Source: Candidatus Lutibacillus vidarii
Lineage (GTDB): Bacteria; Actinomycetota; Actinomycetes; Actinomycetales; Dermatophilaceae
Assembly: GCA_016717165.1 (NCBI GenBank)
Contig: JADKGA010000004.1
Coordinates: 1-64,000 of the forward strand
DNA: 64,000 nucleotides
Direction: 5' to 3'
Position 1 is the stretch's first letter. Every line of letters begins with the position of its first letter. The translations under genes were made by a program, and so were the position numbers. The notes beneath the pieces were generated by a model. The model had not been told where the DNA came from, searched no databases, and saw only the letters and a program-made list of their open reading frames with translations. Positions 17,407-26,159 of the stretch are shown here, piece by piece.

Positions 17407-18995
17407 CCAGCGAACGACTCGCCGGCTTCCGGCCGCTGCTCCAGGCGACCGCCCGGCAGGACGCCCACCAGATCGCCCCCTGGGTCATGCTCACCTCGGT
17501 GCTCTCGATGACCTCGGTCCTCGCCTTCGGCTGGGTCTTCCCCGACCCGGCCAGCCAGGCGGTGCTCAGCCGCAATGTCGCGTCGAACCCGGCCTTCGCG
17601 CTGATCTTCGGCTCGGCCCGCGACCTCACGACCGCCGAGGGCTTCAACGACTGGCGGGCCCTGGCCCTCGGCGGCTTCTTCGCCGGGCTCATGGCGATCT
17701 TCATCGTCGTTCGGCACAGCCGCGGGGACGAGGACAGCGGTCAGGCCGAGCTCATCGCATCCGGAGTCGTCTCGCGGCACACCCGGTTGATGGTCGCGGT
17801 TGCCCTCGCCGGCATCGCCTCGGTCGCCATGGGTGTGGTCACCACCATCCTGACGACCGCGGTCGGCAGCACCTTCCTCGCGGCGCTCGGGATGGGGGCG
17901 ACATACACCGCATCCGGGCTGATGTTCGCCGGCGTGGGCGCGGTTGCCGCGCAGGTGGGCTCGGACGCGCACTCGGCCAACACGATGGCAGTCGGCGCGC
18001 TCGGCGCGCTCTTCCTCGTCCGCGGCTATCTCGACGCGACCGGCAATGAGGACTGGGTCTGGGTCACCCCGTTCGGCTGGACCCAGTCGGTCCACCCGGC
18101 GACCGACCCCGCGTGGTTGTGGCTGCTGCCGCCGCTCGGCCTGTCAGCCCTGCTCGTCGGTATGGCGAACCTGCTCCTGGCGCGGCGCGACTTCGGGCTC
18201 GGGCTGGTCCCGCCGACACCCGGACCCGCCCGCGGCGGTTTCGCCTCGCCGCTGGCCGCCGTGGCGCGGCTGCTCCACGGACCCGCGCTGCTCACCTGGG
18301 CGCTGGGCTTCGTCGTCATCGGCGCGGTCTTCGGCTTCATCGCGACCTCGCTCGGTGAGGTCTTCGGCAAGAACCCGATGATGGCCGCGGTCCTCGCCTC
18401 CGGTCAGGTGACCACGGGCGTGCTCACCGCCGAGTTCCTCGCCATGTTGCTGCGGATGATGGGCATCATCGCCGCCGTGGTCGGGGTGCAGGCGGTCATG
18501 CGGTTCTACACCGAGGAGCTCGAGCACCGGGTCGACCCGCTGCTCGGCGCCGCGGCCTCCCGGACCCGGGTCTTCGCGTGGACCGCCGGGGTCGCGCTGC
18601 TCGGGCCGGCGCTGGCGCTGCTCATCGGCGGCACGATGACCGGCTTGGTCGCAACGCGACAGGACATCGGGCTGAGCGTGGGCGACGTCATCCGCCAGGC
18701 GGTCGCGGAGACCCCCGCGGTCTGGGTGCTCGTCGGGATCGCCCTGCTCGTCATCGGCGCCCGCCCGGCGGTGCGGCTCGCCCCGTGGCTCGCCGTCGTC
18801 GCGACCTTCGCGATCACGATCCTCGGCCCGCTTTTCCGGTTGTGGGACTGGATTCTCGGGATCTCCCCGCTGTGGCATGTCCCCACGGTGTCGGCGCCGG
18901 ATGCGTCATACCGCGGGCTGCTCGTCGTGGGACTGCTCGCGCTGGTCCTCGTCGTTGCGGGCTTCGCCGGGTACCGACGCCGCGACCTGGCCTGA
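17403..18995 (+). CDS. ABC-2-type permease of the polyketide/tetronasin exporter family
   Basis: This 530-residue membrane protein has about 12 TM helices arranged as two similar halves (VRHSRGDEDSGQAELIASGVVSRHTRL in the first; MRFYTEELEHRVDPLLGAAASRTRVF in the second). The GxAELxxSG and EExxxRxxxLL loop motifs are those of the actinobacterial polyketide-antibiotic exporter family (TnrB3-like). It starts at GTG 17403, overlapping the ATPase stop as GTGA, and ends with a basic YRRRDLA tail. The two proteins probably form one efflux pump for an unknown hydrophobic compound. Confidence 0.85.
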   Translation: MTSERLAGFRPLLQATARQDAHQIAPWVMLTSVLSMTSVLAFGWVFPDPASQAVLSRNVASNPAFALIFGSARDLTTAEGFNDWRALALGGFFAGLMAIFIVVRHSRGDEDSGQAELIASGVVSRHTRLMVAVALAGIASVAMGVVTTILTTAVGSTFLAALGMGATYTASGLMFAGVGAVAAQVGSDAHSANTMAVGALGALFLVRGYLDATGNEDWVWVTPFGWTQSVHPATDPAWLWLLPPLGLSALLVGMANLLLARRDFGLGLVPPTPGPARGGFASPLAAVARLLHGPALLTWALGFVVIGAVFGFIATSLGEVFGKNPMMAAVLASGQVTTGVLTAEFLAMLLRMMGIIAAVVGVQAVMRFYTEELEHRVDPLLGAAASRTRVFAWTAGVALLGPALALLIGGTMTGLVATRQDIGLSVGDVIRQAVAETPAVWVLVGIALLVIGARPAVRLAPWLAVVATFAITILGPLFRLWDWILGISPLWHVPTVSAPDASYRGLLVVGLLALVLVVAGFAGYRRRDLA

Positions 18996-19003
18996 CCGCC
19001 CGT

Positions 19004-19021
19004 CCGACGCCGCGGCGTCGG
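19004..19021. terminator. Palindromic hairpin between convergent ABC genes
   Basis: CCGACGCCGCGGCGTCGG is a perfect 18-nt palindrome, able to form a 7-bp stem with a CGCG loop. It lies between the convergent ends of the ABC permease and the ABC-F gene, so it can serve both strands. No U-tract follows. Confidence 0.45.
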
Positions 19022-19028
19022 TAAGTCG

Positions 19029-20711
19029 TCAGCGGGCCCGGCGGACCCGCGACTCGTCCCAGACCGGCCCGTCCGACTCGTAGACCGCACCGTGGGCGCC
19101 GAAGACGAGGAAGCGGTCGAACCTGCGGGCGAACCACCGGTCGTGGGTCACCGCGAGGACCGTGCCGTCGAAGGCGTCGAGGGCCTCCTCCAGCGCCTCG
19201 GCCGAGACGAGGTCGAGGTTATCGGTCGGCTCGTCGAGGAGCAGCAAGGTCGCGCCGGACAGCTCGAGCAGGAGGATCTGGAAGCGCGCCTGCTGACCGC
19301 CGGACAGGGTCTCGAAGCGCTGCTCACCCGCACGGGCCAGGCCGTAGCGGTCCAACGCCCGGGCCGCTTCCTCGCGCGGTCGCCCGGGCCGGTGGTCGTC
19401 GCCGCGGTGGAGGATCTCCAGCAGCGTCCGCCCCTGCAGGCCAGCGTGCTCGTGGGTCTGGGCGAACCACCCCGGCCGCACCCGCGCGCCGAGCCGAACC
19501 GTTCCGGTATGCCGAACCGGCTCCGGGACGACGTCCCCGACGGGCTGGTGCTCGACGTCGGGATCCGAGCCCCCGCGGGCGAGCAGCCGCAGGAAGTGCG
19601 ACTTGCCCGAGCCGTTCGACCCGAGCACCGCGACCCGGTCGCCGTACCAGACCTCGAGGTCGAAGGGGCGCATGAGGTCGGTCAGCTCACACTGCTCAGC
19701 GATGACGGCCCGCTTGGCGGTCCGACCACCGGAGAGCCGCATCCGCAGCCGCTGCGGCACCGGCACCTCCTCGGGCGGACCGGCGTCCTCGAAGCGGCGC
19801 AACCGGGTCTGCGCGGCCTGGTAGCGCGCCGCCATGTCGGAGTTGTAGGCCGCCTTCTGCTTGTACATGAGCATGAGCGTGCGCAGCTTCGCATGTTCCT
19901 CGTCCCAGCGCCGGCGCAGCTCGTCGAGGCGTTCGTTGCGGTCCAGCCGAGCCTGGTGGTAGGTCGCGAAGCCGCCCGGATGCACCCACAGCCGCGCCCC
20001 GGCGGCCGAGGGCTCGAGCGTGGCGATCCGGGTCGCGACCTTGTCGAGCAGCTCGCGGTCGTGCGAGACGAAGAGGATCGTCTTCCCGCACTCCACAAGC
20101 CGCTCCTCGAGCCACCGTTTGGCCGGGACGTCGAGGAAGTTGTCCGGCTCGTCGAGGAGCAGCACCTCGTCCGGGCCACGGAGCAGCGCCTCCAGCGCCA
20201 TCCGCTTCTGCTCGCCGCCGGACAAGGTGGTGAGCGCTCGCCACTGGGCCCGCTCGTAGGGGATGCCGAGAGCGGCCACCGTGCAGACGTCCCAGAGCGT
20301 CTCCCACTCGTATCCGCCGACATCGGCCCAGTCGGCCAGCGCCTGGGCGTAGGCGAGCTGGTCGGCCTCCTCGTCGCGCTCCATCATGAGCAGCTCGGTG
20401 CGGGACACCTCGGCCGCCGCGGCCCGCACCGGCGCCGGCGCCACCGAGACGAGCAGGTCGCGGACCGTCGACTCCCCATCGGCCCTGGCGACGAACTGGC
20501 GCATGACGCCGAGCCCGCCGGAGCCGGTCACCGCCCCTGAGTCGGCGACGAGGTCGCCGCTGACGACCCGGAGCAGGGTCGTCTTGCCCGCACCATTGGG
20601 GCCGATGAGCGCCATCCGGGCGCCCTCGCCGACCCGCAGGCTCACCTCGTCGAGCAGCGGGCGCCCGTCGGCGAGCGTCACGCAGACGGCGTTGAGGTCG
20701 AGGTAGCCCAC
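19029..20711 (-). CDS. ABC-F family ATPase
   Basis: The 560-residue protein has two ABC domains in one chain and no membrane helix. The first shows GPNGAGKT (37-44), LSGGEQKRMALEALL and LLLDEPDNFLD; the second shows LGSNGSGKS, LSGGQQARFQILL and LLLDEPTDNLD. The domains are joined by a charged linker (YHQARLDRNERLDELRRRWDEEHAKLRTL), the ribosome-interacting P-site tether of ABC-F proteins. Such factors act on the ribosome in translation rescue or antibiotic protection. It is the Uup-like duplicated type; the exact subgroup is not resolved. It stands alone, converging on the exporter operon. Confidence 0.88.
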   Translation of the reverse strand: MGYLDLNAVCVTLADGRPLLDEVSLRVGEGARMALIGPNGAGKTTLLRVVSGDLVADSGAVTGSGGLGVMRQFVARADGESTVRDLLVSVAPAPVRAAAAEVSRTELLMMERDEEADQLAYAQALADWADVGGYEWETLWDVCTVAALGIPYERAQWRALTTLSGGEQKRMALEALLRGPDEVLLLDEPDNFLDVPAKRWLEERLVECGKTILFVSHDRELLDKVATRIATLEPSAAGARLWVHPGGFATYHQARLDRNERLDELRRRWDEEHAKLRTLMLMYKQKAAYNSDMAARYQAAQTRLRRFEDAGPPEEVPVPQRLRMRLSGGRTAKRAVIAEQCELTDLMRPFDLEVWYGDRVAVLGSNGSGKSHFLRLLARGGSDPDVEHQPVGDVVPEPVRHTGTVRLGARVRPGWFAQTHEHAGLQGRTLLEILHRGDDHRPGRPREEAARALDRYGLARAGEQRFETLSGGQQARFQILLLELSGATLLLLDEPTDNLDLVSAEALEEALDAFDGTVLAVTHDRWFARRFDRFLVFGAHGAVYESDGPVWDESRVRRAR

Positions 20712-21032
20712 GGGCGCTCAGTCTGCCCCGCCGGGGGCGGCCCGCGCAGCCGGGTTTTCGCCGCCGGCCCACCTGGTGCGCATGCCTTGGTCGGCGATTT
20801 GTCAGGTATGCCGCCCAGGCTGGACACCAATGGTCGTCGACGCGGCGGAACGGCATACTGAAAGCTGGCGAGCCCTCCCCTTCGTCCCCGACCGTTCACC
20901 GCGACCGGGGAACAAGGTCCCTGCGAGTTGGGGCCGCTCGACGTATAGCGTCGGAACGGATCATCGCCCACGGCGGCTGCAGCGTTGCAGCCCCTGGAAA
21001 CCTGCGCGAACGCGACACACGAAAGGTCGACC
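20712..21032. promoter_or_regulatory. Divergent intergenic region upstream of ppdK
   Basis: No gene is seen in this 321-bp stretch. It contains one GGTATGCC octamer (near 20805), the inverted repeat CGACG-TATAG-CGTCG (20939-20953) whose centre could be a -10 element, and a 7-bp hairpin GGCTGCA-GCGT-TGCAGCC (20975-20992) in the probable ppdK leader, about 40 nt before the start. These may be promoter and mRNA-stability elements for ppdK. Confidence 0.35.
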
Positions 21033-23723
21033 ATGCCGAAGTACGTCTACGACTTCACCGAGGGCAACAAGGACATGAAGGACCTCCTCGGCGGCAAGGG
21101 AGCCAACCTCGCCGAGATGACTCGGATGGGGCTGCCGGTTCCGCCCGGGTTCACAATCACGACCGAGGCATGCAAGGCCTATCTCGCCAACGGGTCCTCC
21201 CCCGATGAGCTCTCCCAGCAGGTCAGCGACTATCTCGCGGCGCTGGAGAAGGTCATGGGCCGCACCCTCGGCGACCACGACGACCCACTGCTGGTGTCGG
21301 TCCGCTCCGGGGCGAAGTTCTCCATGCCCGGGATGATGGAGACCGTCCTCAACATCGGCCTCAACGACGTCTCCGTCGAGGGGCTGGCCAAGGTGTCCGG
21401 CAACGAGCGGTTCGCCCAGGACTCCTACCGCCGCCTGGTCCAGATGTTCGGCAAGACCGTCCTCGGCCTCGAGGGTGACCTCTTCGAGCACGCCATCGAC
21501 GACCTCAAGAAGGACCGGGGCGTCACCCAGGACACCGACCTCACCGCGGAGGACCTCGCCGGGCTCGTCGCGACCTTCAAGGGCATCGTCAAGACCGAGT
21601 CGGGCGCCCCCTTCCCGCAGGACCCGCGCATCCAGCTCGACATGGCCGTCGAGGCGGTCTTCCGGTCGTGGAACGCCGACCGGGCGATCCTCTACCGGCG
21701 TCAGGAGCGCATCCCGGCCGATCTCGGCACCGCCGTCAACATCTGCACGATGGTCTTCGGCAACTACGGCGAGAACTCGGGCACCGGCGTCGCCTTCACC
21801 CGTGACCCGGCCACCGGAGCCAAGGGCGTCTACGGCGACTACCTCGAGAACGCCCAGGGTGAGGATGTCGTCGCGGGCATCCGCAACACGCTGTCGCTCG
21901 CCGCGCTGGAAGGCATCGACAAGGCGTCATACGACCAGCTCCTCGACATCATGCGGCGGCTGGAGGAGCACTACCAGGACCTCTGCGACATCGAGTTCAC
22001 CATCGAGCGCGGCAAGCTCTGGATGCTCCAGACCCGAGTCGGCAAGCGCACCGCGCAGGCGGCCTTCCGGATCGCCACCCAGCTCGTCGACGAGGGCGTC
22101 ATCACCGACGACGAGGCGATCCAGCGGGTCAGCGGCGACCAGCTCGCCCAGCTGATGTTCCCGCGCTTCGACTCCTCGGTGCCGCGCACGCTCGTCGCCA
22201 AGGGCATGAACGCCTCGCCGGGCGCGGCCGTCGGCAAGGCGGTCTTCGACTCCGACAGCGCCGAGGCCCTGGCCCGGACGGGCGAGAAGGTCATCCTCGT
22301 CCGCCGCGAGACCAACCCGGACGACCTGCACGGCATGATCGCCGCCCAGGGCATCCTCACTTCGCGCGGTGGGAAGACCTCGCACGCAGCGGTCGTCGCC
22401 CGCGGTATGGGCAAGACCTGCGTCTGCGGCGCCGACTCACTCCTTGTCGACACCAAGCTGCGTCAGATGACCTGCTCGGACGGGCGGGTCATCAAGGAGG
22501 GCGAGGTCATCTCGATCGACGGCACCAGCGGCGAGGTCTTCCTCGGTGACGTGCCGGTCGCCCCGTCCCCGGTCGTCCAGTACTTCGAGGGCAACCTCGA
22601 CCCGGCCACCGGCGGCGAGCTCGTCGCGGCGGTCGACCGGGTCATGGCCGTCGCCGACCGCGCCGCCCGGATGAAGGTCCGCGCCAACGCCGACAACGGT
22701 GAGGACTGCGCGCGGGCGCGCCGGTTCGGTGCCGTCGGTGTGGGCCTGTGCCGCACCGAGCACATGTTCCTCGGCGACCGCCGGGCCATGGTCGAGCGGC
22801 TCATCCTCGCCGACACCGACGAGGAGAAGCAGGGCGCCCTCGACGCGCTGCTGCCCATGCAGCGACAGGACTTCGTCGAGATCCTCGAGGCGATGGACGG
22901 GCTGCCGGTGACGATCCGGCTGCTCGACCCGCCGCTGCACGAGTTCCTCCCCGATATCACCGAGCTGTCCGTCAAGGTCGCCCTCGCCGAGTCCCGCAAT
23001 GACGACGACCGCGCCGACAACCTGCGCCTGCTCGAAGCGGTTCGCCGGCTGCACGAGGCGAACCCGATGCTCGGTCTGCGCGGCGTCCGGCTCGGCCTGG
23101 TCATCGGCGGCCTGTTCGCCATGCAGGCGCGGGCGATCCTCGAGGCCACCGCGGAGCGGGTCAAGGCCGGCGGCGACCCGCGGCCGGAGATCATGGTCCC
23201 GCTCGTCGGCGCCGTCCAGGAGCTGGAGAGCATCAAGGAGGAGATCGTCCACGTCGCCAAGGAGGTCTCCGTCGCGACCGGTGTCGACCTGCAGCCCATG
23301 GTGGGCACGATGATCGAGCTTCCGCGGGCGGCCCTCACCGCCGACCTCATCGCCGAGGCCGCGGAGTTCTTCTCCTTCGGCACCAACGACCTCACCCAGA
23401 CCACGTGGGGCTTCTCGCGTGACGACGTCGAGGCGGCCTTCTTCTCGCACTACCTGGAGAAGGGCATCTTCAAGGACTCGCCGTTCGAGTCGCTCGACAC
23501 CGAGGGCGTCGGCCAGATGGTGAAGATCGCCGCCGCCAAGGGCCGCCGGACCCGTCCGGGCCTCAAGCTCGGCGTGTGCGGTGAGCACGGTGGCGACCCG
23601 GCGTCGATCCACTTCTTCAACGAGGTCGGGCTCGACTACGTCTCCTGCTCCCCGTTCCGGGTGCCCGTCGCCCGCCTCGAGGCCGGCCGCTCCGCCGGCA
23701 GTGGCGGTTCCGACACCCGCTGA
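21033..23723 (+). CDS. ppdK: Pyruvate, phosphate dikinase
   Basis: The 896-residue enzyme interconverts pyruvate + ATP + Pi with PEP + AMP + PPi. The N-terminal nucleotide-binding domain begins YDFTEGNKDMKDLLGGKGANLAEM and includes SVRSGAKFSMPGMMETVLNIGLND. The swivelling phosphohistidine domain has GGKTSHAAVVARGMGKTCVCG with His451. The C-terminal PEP domain has GLCRTEHMF, FGTNDLTQTTWG and the catalytic Cys849 in GVCGEHGGDP. Length and motif spacing match the standard dikinase, and the SRSG/GMMET sequence separates it from PEP synthase. ATG 21033 follows GAAAGG. The gene is monocistronic with an unusual hairpin terminator. Confidence 0.96.
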   Translation: MPKYVYDFTEGNKDMKDLLGGKGANLAEMTRMGLPVPPGFTITTEACKAYLANGSSPDELSQQVSDYLAALEKVMGRTLGDHDDPLLVSVRSGAKFSMPGMMETVLNIGLNDVSVEGLAKVSGNERFAQDSYRRLVQMFGKTVLGLEGDLFEHAIDDLKKDRGVTQDTDLTAEDLAGLVATFKGIVKTESGAPFPQDPRIQLDMAVEAVFRSWNADRAILYRRQERIPADLGTAVNICTMVFGNYGENSGTGVAFTRDPATGAKGVYGDYLENAQGEDVVAGIRNTLSLAALEGIDKASYDQLLDIMRRLEEHYQDLCDIEFTIERGKLWMLQTRVGKRTAQAAFRIATQLVDEGVITDDEAIQRVSGDQLAQLMFPRFDSSVPRTLVAKGMNASPGAAVGKAVFDSDSAEALARTGEKVILVRRETNPDDLHGMIAAQGILTSRGGKTSHAAVVARGMGKTCVCGADSLLVDTKLRQMTCSDGRVIKEGEVISIDGTSGEVFLGDVPVAPSPVVQYFEGNLDPATGGELVAAVDRVMAVADRAARMKVRANADNGEDCARARRFGAVGVGLCRTEHMFLGDRRAMVERLILADTDEEKQGALDALLPMQRQDFVEILEAMDGLPVTIRLLDPPLHEFLPDITELSVKVALAESRNDDDRADNLRLLEAVRRLHEANPMLGLRGVRLGLVIGGLFAMQARAILEATAERVKAGGDPRPEIMVPLVGAVQELESIKEEIVHVAKEVSVATGVDLQPMVGTMIELPRAALTADLIAEAAEFFSFGTNDLTQTTWGFSRDDVEAAFFSHYLEKGIFKDSPFESLDTEGVGQMVKIAAAKGRRTRPGLKLGVCGEHGGDPASIHFFNEVGLDYVSCSPFRVPVARLEAGRSAGSGGSDTR

Positions 23724-23730
23724 TCATTCG

Positions 23731-23818
23731 TCCACACCCTGTGGATAAACCGCAAAGACACACCTTTAGAACCCTTCTAAAGGTGTGTCTTTGCATGGGG
23801 GTGTCCACAGGGTGTGGA
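23731..23818. terminator. Nested hairpin terminator after ppdK (family A stem), overlapping the sirtuin 3' end
   Basis: The inner stem pairs 23754-23771 with 23775-23792: 18 perfect base pairs, core AAAGACACACCTT, around a CCC loop. The outer arms TCCACACCCTGTGGA (23731-23745) and TCCACAGGGTGTGGA (23804-23818) are exact reverse complements and can extend the structure. A-rich and T-rich flanks make the inner stem a rho-independent terminator on either strand. The core stem recurs at 61483-61525. Confidence 0.85.
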
Positions 23819-24572
23819 CAAGTGCGGGTATGGCGGACGCGGCCGTCGAGCGCCATACCTCGTGGGCCAGGCCGGAGGTCTGCGTCGGCTCGGGGTTGAT
23901 CTCGGCGACGAAGGCACCCACCTGCCGGGCGACCATCGGCAGCTGGGCGGCCGGATGCACCAGGCCCGAGGTGCCCACGACGAGGACGAGGTCGGCCTCC
24001 TCGACCGCCGCCACCGCGGCCTCGAAGGCCCCCAGTGGCAGCGACTCACCGAACCAGACCACGCCCGGCCGCACCACACCGCTCGTGCACTCGCGGCACC
24101 GCGGCGGCGCGACCTGCAGGGCGGGCCGGCCGCTCGCCGCCGCAGCCGCCGCCACGACCAGCCCCGAGTCGTATGGCGCCCCGCACTCGGAGCACCGGAA
24201 CGCCATGATGCTGCCGTGCAGATGGACGACGTCGGCGCTCCCGGCCCGCTCGTGCAGGTCGTCGACATTCTGCGTGACGACCCGAACCGGAGCACTCCGC
24301 GCCCACTGCGCCAGGGCGACGTGGCCGGCATTCGGCTGCGCGGCCCGGACCAGCCCGACCCGCCAGAGGTACCAGCCCCAGACCAGCTCGGGGTCGGCCG
24401 CCCAGCCCGACGGGCTGGCCAGCGCCATCGGGTCGAAGCGCTCCCACAGTCCGGACCGGGTGCCCCGGAAGGTCGGGATGCCCGACTCCGCCGACATCCC
24501 GGCCCCGGTGAGCACGACGACCCGGCGGGCCGCTCGCGCGGCCTCGACCAGGTCCGACGGTGCGTCGCGCAC
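23766..24572 (-). CDS. cobB: Sirtuin-type NAD-dependent protein deacylase
   Basis: This 268-residue sirtuin shows the NAD-binding GAGMSAESGIPTFRG motif (about residues 21-35), TQNVDDLHERAG, the catalytic His in VHLHGSIM, two zinc-binding cysteine pairs (CSEC and CREC), and GTSGLVHPAAQLP with INPEP in the Rossmann part. It removes acyl groups from protein lysines using NAD+. The start is taken as GTG 24572, 5 bp after the dienelactone hydrolase stop. The last codons (CKDTPLEGF and the stop) are encoded by the arm of the hairpin terminator, so the element has been built into the reading frame. Confidence 0.87.
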   Translation of the reverse strand: MRDAPSDLVEAARAARRVVVLTGAGMSAESGIPTFRGTRSGLWERFDPMALASPSGWAADPELVWGWYLWRVGLVRAAQPNAGHVALAQWARSAPVRVVTQNVDDLHERAGSADVVHLHGSIMAFRCSECGAPYDSGLVVAAAAAASGRPALQVAPPRCRECTSGVVRPGVVWFGESLPLGAFEAAVAAVEEADLVLVVGTSGLVHPAAQLPMVARQVGAFVAEINPEPTQTSGLAHEVWRSTAASAIPALVHTLWTPPCKDTPLEGF

Positions 24573-24577
24573 CCGGG

Positions 24578-25315
24578 TCAGGCCGGGGAGTCGAGCCGCT
24601 CGTGGAGAAAGTCGAGGACACTCCTGACCCCGGCCTCCTGACGGTGCTCCGTCAGCACCGAATGCCGCCTCCCCGGGAACTCCACGGGGATGAACCCCGC
24701 GCCGAGCTCGCGCCGCAAGGAGTCGAACCGGTCCCCGACCGCCAGGTCGCCGGTGAACCGCAGCCCCATGACCGGGCAGCCCGCCGCGACCCGCTCCTTG
24801 ACCACGGCCAGGTCGGCCGGGGAGAGGTTGATGTCGGCCTTCCGCGCCGCCCCGAAGGGGAAGGGAACCGACGGCTGCGAGAGCACCGGCGCGAGCACCG
24901 ACGGCTCGACCATCGCCGCGAGCGCGAATCCGCCGGTGAAACACATCCCGACCACGCCGACACCCCGCCCGGGGCAGGACCCGTCGAGATCGCGGGCCAG
25001 CGCCCGCAGCCACCCGGCGATCGGCGGGCTCACCGACGTCGCGAGCTTGGTGAACTCCCGGCTCAGGCACACCTGGACCGCCGACCGCGCCATCTCCGCG
25101 CCGCTCGGCGACACCCCGACCCGGCCGAAGAGGTGGGTCAGCGCGACCGTGAACCCCGCGTCGACGACCTCCTGCGCGAAGCCGATGACCGCCGGTGTCG
25201 GGCCCGGGATCTCCGGGATGACGATGACGCCCGGGCCGCTGCCGCGTCGGTACACATCGTGGGTGGTCCCGTCCGCGGTGAAGGGCGCCTTGTGCCAGTC
25301 GTCCAGGAGCGTCAT
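24578..25315 (-). CDS. Dienelactone hydrolase family protein
   Basis: The 245-residue alpha/beta hydrolase has the dienelactone-hydrolase triad pattern: nucleophile Cys125 in VGMCFTGG, an aspartate in RFTGDLAVGDRF and a histidine in PGRRHSVLTEH. The conserved acidic residue that positions the cysteine is in IPEIPG (residue 35). The family opens lactones or esters; the true substrate is unknown. It is probably co-transcribed with the sirtuin downstream and is divergent from the thioesterase gene (26-bp gap). Confidence 0.83.
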   Translation of the reverse strand: MTLLDDWHKAPFTADGTTHDVYRRGSGPGVIVIPEIPGPTPAVIGFAQEVVDAGFTVALTHLFGRVGVSPSGAEMARSAVQVCLSREFTKLATSVSPPIAGWLRALARDLDGSCPGRGVGVVGMCFTGGFALAAMVEPSVLAPVLSQPSVPFPFGAARKADINLSPADLAVVKERVAAGCPVMGLRFTGDLAVGDRFDSLRRELGAGFIPVEFPGRRHSVLTEHRQEAGVRSVLDFLHERLDSPA

Positions 25316-25341
25316 ACCGTCACTGTGGCACGCTGGGAGGT

Positions 25342-26145
25342 ATGCCGCAGCACCACCTCGCCACCCCCGACGCGTACTTCGTCCAGGAAGGCGAGGACCG
25401 CTACGTCCCGACCCGGCACGTCCAAGGGGCCTGGCGGGCGACCGAACAGCATGTCGCCCCGCTCGCGGGTCTGCTGGCCCACGCGGTCGAGACGCACAAC
25501 CCGCGGCCGGGGCTGCAGCTGGCCCGGCTGCACTACGAGATCCTCGGTGTCATCGCGCTGGCTCCGACCCAGGTGCGCGTGTCGACGATCCGGCGCGGCC
25601 GCACCATCGAGCTGGTCGAGGCCACCGCATCGATCGAGGGGCGCGAGGTCGTCAGCGCCCGCGGCTGGCGCCTGGCCGCCGTCGACACCAGCGCCGTCGC
25701 TGGGACCGACCTGCCCAGCCTTCCAGACCCGCAGTCGTGGCCGGTCTGGGATGGCACGCAGACGTGGACCGGCGGCTATATCGGCTCCCTCGAGTTCCGC
25801 GTCGACCCCCAGCGCCGCCCCGGTCAAGGTCGGATGTGGCTGCGCTCACCCATCGCCCTGCTCGACGGTATGCCGGTGGGCCCGGTCGCGGCATACGCGA
25901 TGTTCGTCGACACCGCCAACGGGGTCGCGGTCCGGGCCGACCCGACCCACTGGGCCTTCCCCAATGTCGACCTGCACATCGACCTCTGGCGCGAACCGGT
26001 GCCCGGCTGGGTCGGCTTCGACACCCAGGTCACCTTCGGGCCCACCGGGCTCGGACTGACCTCCTCGGTGCTCCACGACATCGAGGGCCCGGTCGGACGG
26101 GCCCAGCAGATGCTCACGGTCCGCCCGTTCCGCGACCTGACCTGA
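25342..26145 (+). CDS. Double-hotdog acyl-CoA thioesterase family protein
   Basis: This 267-residue protein matches the TesB-like thioesterase superfamily of actinobacteria. It has an N-terminal hotdog (HVQGAWRATEQHVAPLAGLL, ARLHYEILGVIAL, RGRTIELVEATASIEGREV) and a C-terminal hotdog (AMFVDTANGVAV, WAFPNVDLHIDLWREP, WVGFDTQVTFGPTGLGLTSS). A GGAGG site directly precedes ATG 25342, inside the sequence GGAGGTATGCC. It should hydrolyse acyl-CoA thioesters; chain length is unknown. Confidence 0.78.
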   Translation: MPQHHLATPDAYFVQEGEDRYVPTRHVQGAWRATEQHVAPLAGLLAHAVETHNPRPGLQLARLHYEILGVIALAPTQVRVSTIRRGRTIELVEATASIEGREVVSARGWRLAAVDTSAVAGTDLPSLPDPQSWPVWDGTQTWTGGYIGSLEFRVDPQRRPGQGRMWLRSPIALLDGMPVGPVAAYAMFVDTANGVAVRADPTHWAFPNVDLHIDLWREPVPGWVGFDTQVTFGPTGLGLTSSVLHDIEGPVGRAQQMLTVRPFRDLT

Positions 26146-26159
26146 GTAAACCGACCCGC

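Noticed and set aside
19092..20540. A 482-codon plus-strand frame opposite the ABC-F gene
   Set aside because: Antisense to a protein with complete ABC motifs; no homology-like segments of its own.
22437..23612. A 391-codon minus-strand frame opposite ppdK
   Set aside because: Shadow of the strongly conserved dikinase; composition dominated by Asp, Arg, Gly and Leu with no motif.
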